7,505 bases of DNA from a bacterium (GTDB taxonomy: Bacteria > Vulcanimicrobiota > Vulcanimicrobiia > Vulcanimicrobiales > Vulcanimicrobiaceae), in assembly GCA_021807065.1 (NCBI GenBank), contig JAKAPO010000115.1, positions 1 through 7,505 on the forward strand, in the 5' to 3' direction. The position numbers and the translations under genes were made by a program. Positions 4,931 through 7,505 of the stretch are shown here, in pieces (position 1 is the stretch's first letter; every line of letters begins with the position of its first letter). The notes beneath the pieces were generated by a model. The model saw only the letters and a program-made list of their open reading frames with translations. It did not search any database and was not told where the DNA came from.

Positions 4931-7505
4931 TCAGCCGGGGCCCACGATCCAGGTGTGCATCCACATCCGCGCCGACCAGGCATCGTACGATAGCGGCCAC
5001 GCCGACAGGATTGGGAAGAAAAATATGAATGCCGCCGCGATGAGTCCAAGGCTGCCGACAACTGCGGTACGAGCCAGCGCGCGCTGCGAACCCTCGCGAG
5101 CGTCCGCCCATCGCCAGAGCCGTTGTAAGATGATCACGTTGCACAAGCAAATCAATGGTATGTCGACATAGAAATGGTACTCCCATGCCAGGCGCGGCGA
5201 TTTCATCCATGGCAGCCATTGAAGGAGATACGTCACCACGAGCAGCGCATATCCTTTGTTTCGCTCTCGCCACGCCAGGATGCCGACCAAGGGAACGCAG
5301 AGCAGCCCAAGCCACATGTTCAGCGGATTCGGCATCGACGTAATCTCGTAGACGCAGCACTGGAGATTGGGATTGCGCTGCGTGCGGTCTTCGCTACGCC
5401 TATCCTGGTAGTAGTACGCGATCGGCACGTAGTCGAACGGCCATTCGAACCATTTCGAAGCGTATGGATGCGTTGCGACGAGGTGTGCGTGGTAATCGTA
5501 CATGCTGTACTGCCGCGCGACCACGTCGTTGATGTTATGGATTTCATTGGGATCGGGCGATTGGCGCGCGAGATCGGGTATCCAGACGAGACCGTACACG
5601 GTCATGGACACGAACATGATCGTCACCAGCGCCCCGTCGAGTCGAAATGCACGGGGGTTGCCCCATAACGACGGCCGGCCGGCATAAAAGTAACGCTGCA
5701 AGAAGAGCAGGATCAAGATGAGGAAACTCACGCCGAACCCCATCACGCCGTACCACTTCGAGCTCACCAACGCGCCTAACGCGAGCGTGAAGAGCAGGAG
5801 CCACAGCTTCGCCCTCCGGCCCTCCTCGACGGCATCGCCGCTAGTCGTGCGAGCATCAGCGTACGTCGCCTCGCCAACCGGCGTCTTGTACTCCACCGCA
5901 CCTGGACGATAGGTGATAGCAAGGTCGCCTTCGCGATGCGCGTACTTCCCTTTCGTTACGACGGTGCCATCGACGGCATGCATCTCGCTGCCACGGCCGG
6001 CATCGAGTGCGTAAGAACCATCGGCGAACGTCAGCTCGCGTACGCCGTCGCCGAATCTCGAAGGAATCCAACGATATCGCAGCAGCAAGTAGACCCCGGC
6101 CGCAAAGTACGCCCACGTGACGTAGAAGGCTCCAGGACCTTTCGTCAAGCCTTCCGTCATCCAAAATGCGAACCACGGCCACTTGAAGATGAAATGCTGC
6201 GCGACGTCGAACAGCAGCATGGCCGCAAAACCCCCGAGCACCGCACCTGCAACTGCCACGAGGTAGCCCCACGCGGGAACGACGATATGCAGCCGTTCCT
6301 CGGCTTGCGATGCGATCCAAAAGCGATAGAACGCATAGACCGCCGCCAAGGAAAAGAAGATTACGAAACCTTCGGGCGTAGCGATCCGGGACTGAACGTA
6401 GTGCATTCCGTCCAGCGTGAGCAGCGCCGCTGCGATCGCCGCCCAGGCCGTCGACCCGGTGACGCGGCGCGCGAACGCATAGAGAAGCATCACGACGAGC
6501 GCGCCGAAAACGACGTCGAGAAATCGCCATCCCCAGGAGTGATCGCCGTGAGCGAGTCCCCCGAACATCCACGTCGACACGGTAATCAAGAGCTTCGTTA
6601 GCGGAGGATGCGTGTTTTCGTAGATGCGCGCGTTCTTCAGATACTCTTCAGCCGCCCGGGCAAAATAGACTTCGTCGAAGATCTTGTCGGTCGGCTTCCA
6701 ATACCACTTCGGAAACGCCAGCGACAACAGAAAACTTGCGATCCCCATTCCCGCCATAACGACGTAATCCAAAGGCTTGCGAAATGCAGAGAGTCCTTCC
6801 CGCGGATCGTACCAGTTGCGCGTGCGCGGCGGCAGGATCTCGCCGGGCTCCTCGGCGGCGGGCGGTGGCTCGCGCTCTTCGACGCCCAAGTAGTGCCAGC
6901 CGAGAGCAAAAAAGATGACGACGTTCGCAACGCATAATGCCAGCGTCCACGGTCCCCAGAGGTTAGTCAGGGAAAAGATGGCGGGCGCCTGGTGATTCGT
7001 CAGATGCCAGATGTATTGCCACGAATAGATGAGGTTGCTGTAAAATATGAGCGTTATCGCCGGCGCGAGCCAGAGATAACGCCGCCCAAACGGGATGCAG
7101 GCAACGGTGAAGAGAACGCCATCGAACATATAACGCTCGTGCATTCGCGTCGCGAGCACGAAGAAGGCCAGAAGTGCGATCGCGCATCCCTCCACGAACG
7201 CCTGCGCCGTCTTCGCCTGTACGTAGCGCGTGACCACCAGCGCTACCGCGGCCACGACGAGGATGACGCCCCACACGCTTTGCGGCAAGAAAAAGAGCGT
7301 AGCGCTGTCCGGCTGCCAGAACAGCGCGCCTTGATTCGTCGCCCAGTTGTGCAGCGTAATCGCCCAGAGATTGAAAGCGTTGATCGAGTTGTACGGATAG
7401 ACGTTCGTCCCGAACGCCAGACGCTGCAATAGCCATGCAATCGCGGCAACGGGGTTGGAGGGATGGAACGGCTCAACCAGGATCACCGTGAGCGCAAGGC
7501 CGGCA
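4931..7505 (-). CDS. Fused GT-C membrane glycosyltransferase: Gpi18-like C-terminal part plus Pmt1-like (GT39) module, N-terminus outside the window
   Basis: GT-C enzymes transfer sugar from polyprenyl-phosphate donors outside the membrane. Residues are counted from an internal GTG at 7486; the frame is open past 7505, so the true start is not visible. Residues 1-203 resemble the end of a COG5542/Gpi18 mannosyltransferase: INAFNLWAI (35-43), RMHERYMF (114-121) and several membrane helices. A Pro/Glu-rich linker (204-225) follows. Residues 236-851 are PMT-like: a helix, then D271-E272 (the DE motif of the first outer loop, with the catalytic Asp), HPPLTKLL (293-300), WGWRF (318-322), SRIATPEGF (366-374, Glu where Asp is usual), SSKWYG (575-580), and the PMT_4TMC region with MPNPLNMWLG (718-727), LLQWLPWMKSPR (754-765) and YHFY (770-773). 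An insertion at about 392-559 adds two helices and a soluble beta-rich stretch. The protein ends WIVGPG. Acceptor and sugar are unknown. Confidence 0.9.
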   Translation of the reverse strand, partial: AGLALTVILVEPFHPSNPVAAIAWLLQRLAFGTNVYPYNSINAFNLWAITLHNWATNQGALFWQPDSATLFFLPQSVWGVILVVAAVALVVTRYVQAKTAQAFVEGCAIALLAFFVLATRMHERYMFDGVLFTVACIPFGRRYLWLAPAITLIFYSNLIYSWQYIWHLTNHQAPAIFSLTNLWGPWTLALCVANVVIFFALGWHYLGVEEREPPPAAEEPGEILPPRTRNWYDPREGLSAFRKPLDYVVMAGMGIASFLLSLAFPKWYWKPTDKIFDEVYFARAAEEYLKNARIYENTHPPLTKLLITVSTWMFGGLAHGDHSWGWRFLDVVFGALVVMLLYAFARRVTGSTAWAAIAAALLTLDGMHYVQSRIATPEGFVIFFSLAAVYAFYRFWIASQAEERLHIVVPAWGYLVAVAGAVLGGFAAMLLFDVAQHFIFKWPWFAFWMTEGLTKGPGAFYVTWAYFAAGVYLLLRYRWIPSRFGDGVRELTFADGSYALDAGRGSEMHAVDGTVVTKGKYAHREGDLAITYRPGAVEYKTPVGEATYADARTTSGDAVEEGRRAKLWLLLFTLALGALVSSKWYGVMGFGVSFLILILLFLQRYFYAGRPSLWGNPRAFRLDGALVTIMFVSMTVYGLVWIPDLARQSPDPNEIHNINDVVARQYSMYDYHAHLVATHPYASKWFEWPFDYVPIAYYYQDRRSEDRTQRNPNLQCCVYEITSMPNPLNMWLGLLCVPLVGILAWRERNKGYALLVVTYLLQWLPWMKSPRLAWEYHFYVDIPLICLCNVIILQRLWRWADAREGSQRALARTAVVGSLGLIAAAFIFFFPILSAWPLSYDAWSARMWMHTWIVGPG

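Noticed and set aside
5936..6601. Plus-strand frame of 221 codons inside the glycosyltransferase gene
   Set aside because: It is antisense to well-conserved PMT motifs and has a charged, repetitive composition typical of a shadow frame.

Overview
This is a GC-rich, gene-dense bacterial chromosomal segment of core and housekeeping genes. No mobile element, tRNA, rRNA, CRISPR array or defence system is visible. The gene set (FakA/YloV, a four-cysteine L28, ThiL, Rpe, a PASTA protein, YebC, polyprenyl-dependent GT-C transferases) fits a high-GC, non-proteobacterial, Terrabacteria-like lineage. Eremiobacterota/WPS-2 or a relative is my guess, not a demonstrated assignment. From memory, the order and orientations resemble the Bacillus block prkC - rsgA - rpe - thiN - (rpmB reversed) - yloU - fakA.

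Layout: Bases 1-934 (minus) hold the first 311 codons of a FakA/YloV fatty-acid kinase subunit, cut by the window edge. Bases 935-1144 form a divergent control region with candidate back-to-back promoters that share one -10 block. It also encodes an rpmB leader with three hairpins, the last of which buries the rpmB Shine-Dalgarno sequence. Bases 1145-1336 (plus) are rpmB (L28), convergent with the minus-strand operon that follows. Bases 1377-4883 (minus) are a tightly packed operon transcribed yebC > PASTA protein > rpe > thiL. Each of its three junctions is a 4-base ATGA or GTGA overlap, so translation is probably coupled. Bases 4931-7505 (minus) are a large membrane glycosyltransferase, open at the right edge. 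It looks like two GT-C modules fused: the C-terminal part of a Gpi18/COG5542-like mannosyltransferase followed by a Pmt1-like (GT39) protein O-mannosyltransferase.

How the genes fit together: Rpe makes xylulose 5-phosphate, a substrate of transketolase, and ThiL makes the thiamine diphosphate that transketolase needs. YebC and L28 act in translation. The PASTA protein looks like the outer sensor half of a PrkC/PknB kinase without the kinase, at the locus where Bacillus carries prkC. The GT-C fusion would glycosylate an extracytoplasmic acceptor from a lipid-linked sugar.

The most unusual items are the kinase-less PASTA protein, the GT-C fusion with its large internal insertion, and the structured rpmB leader. 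I did not find a wholly new multi-gene system here.
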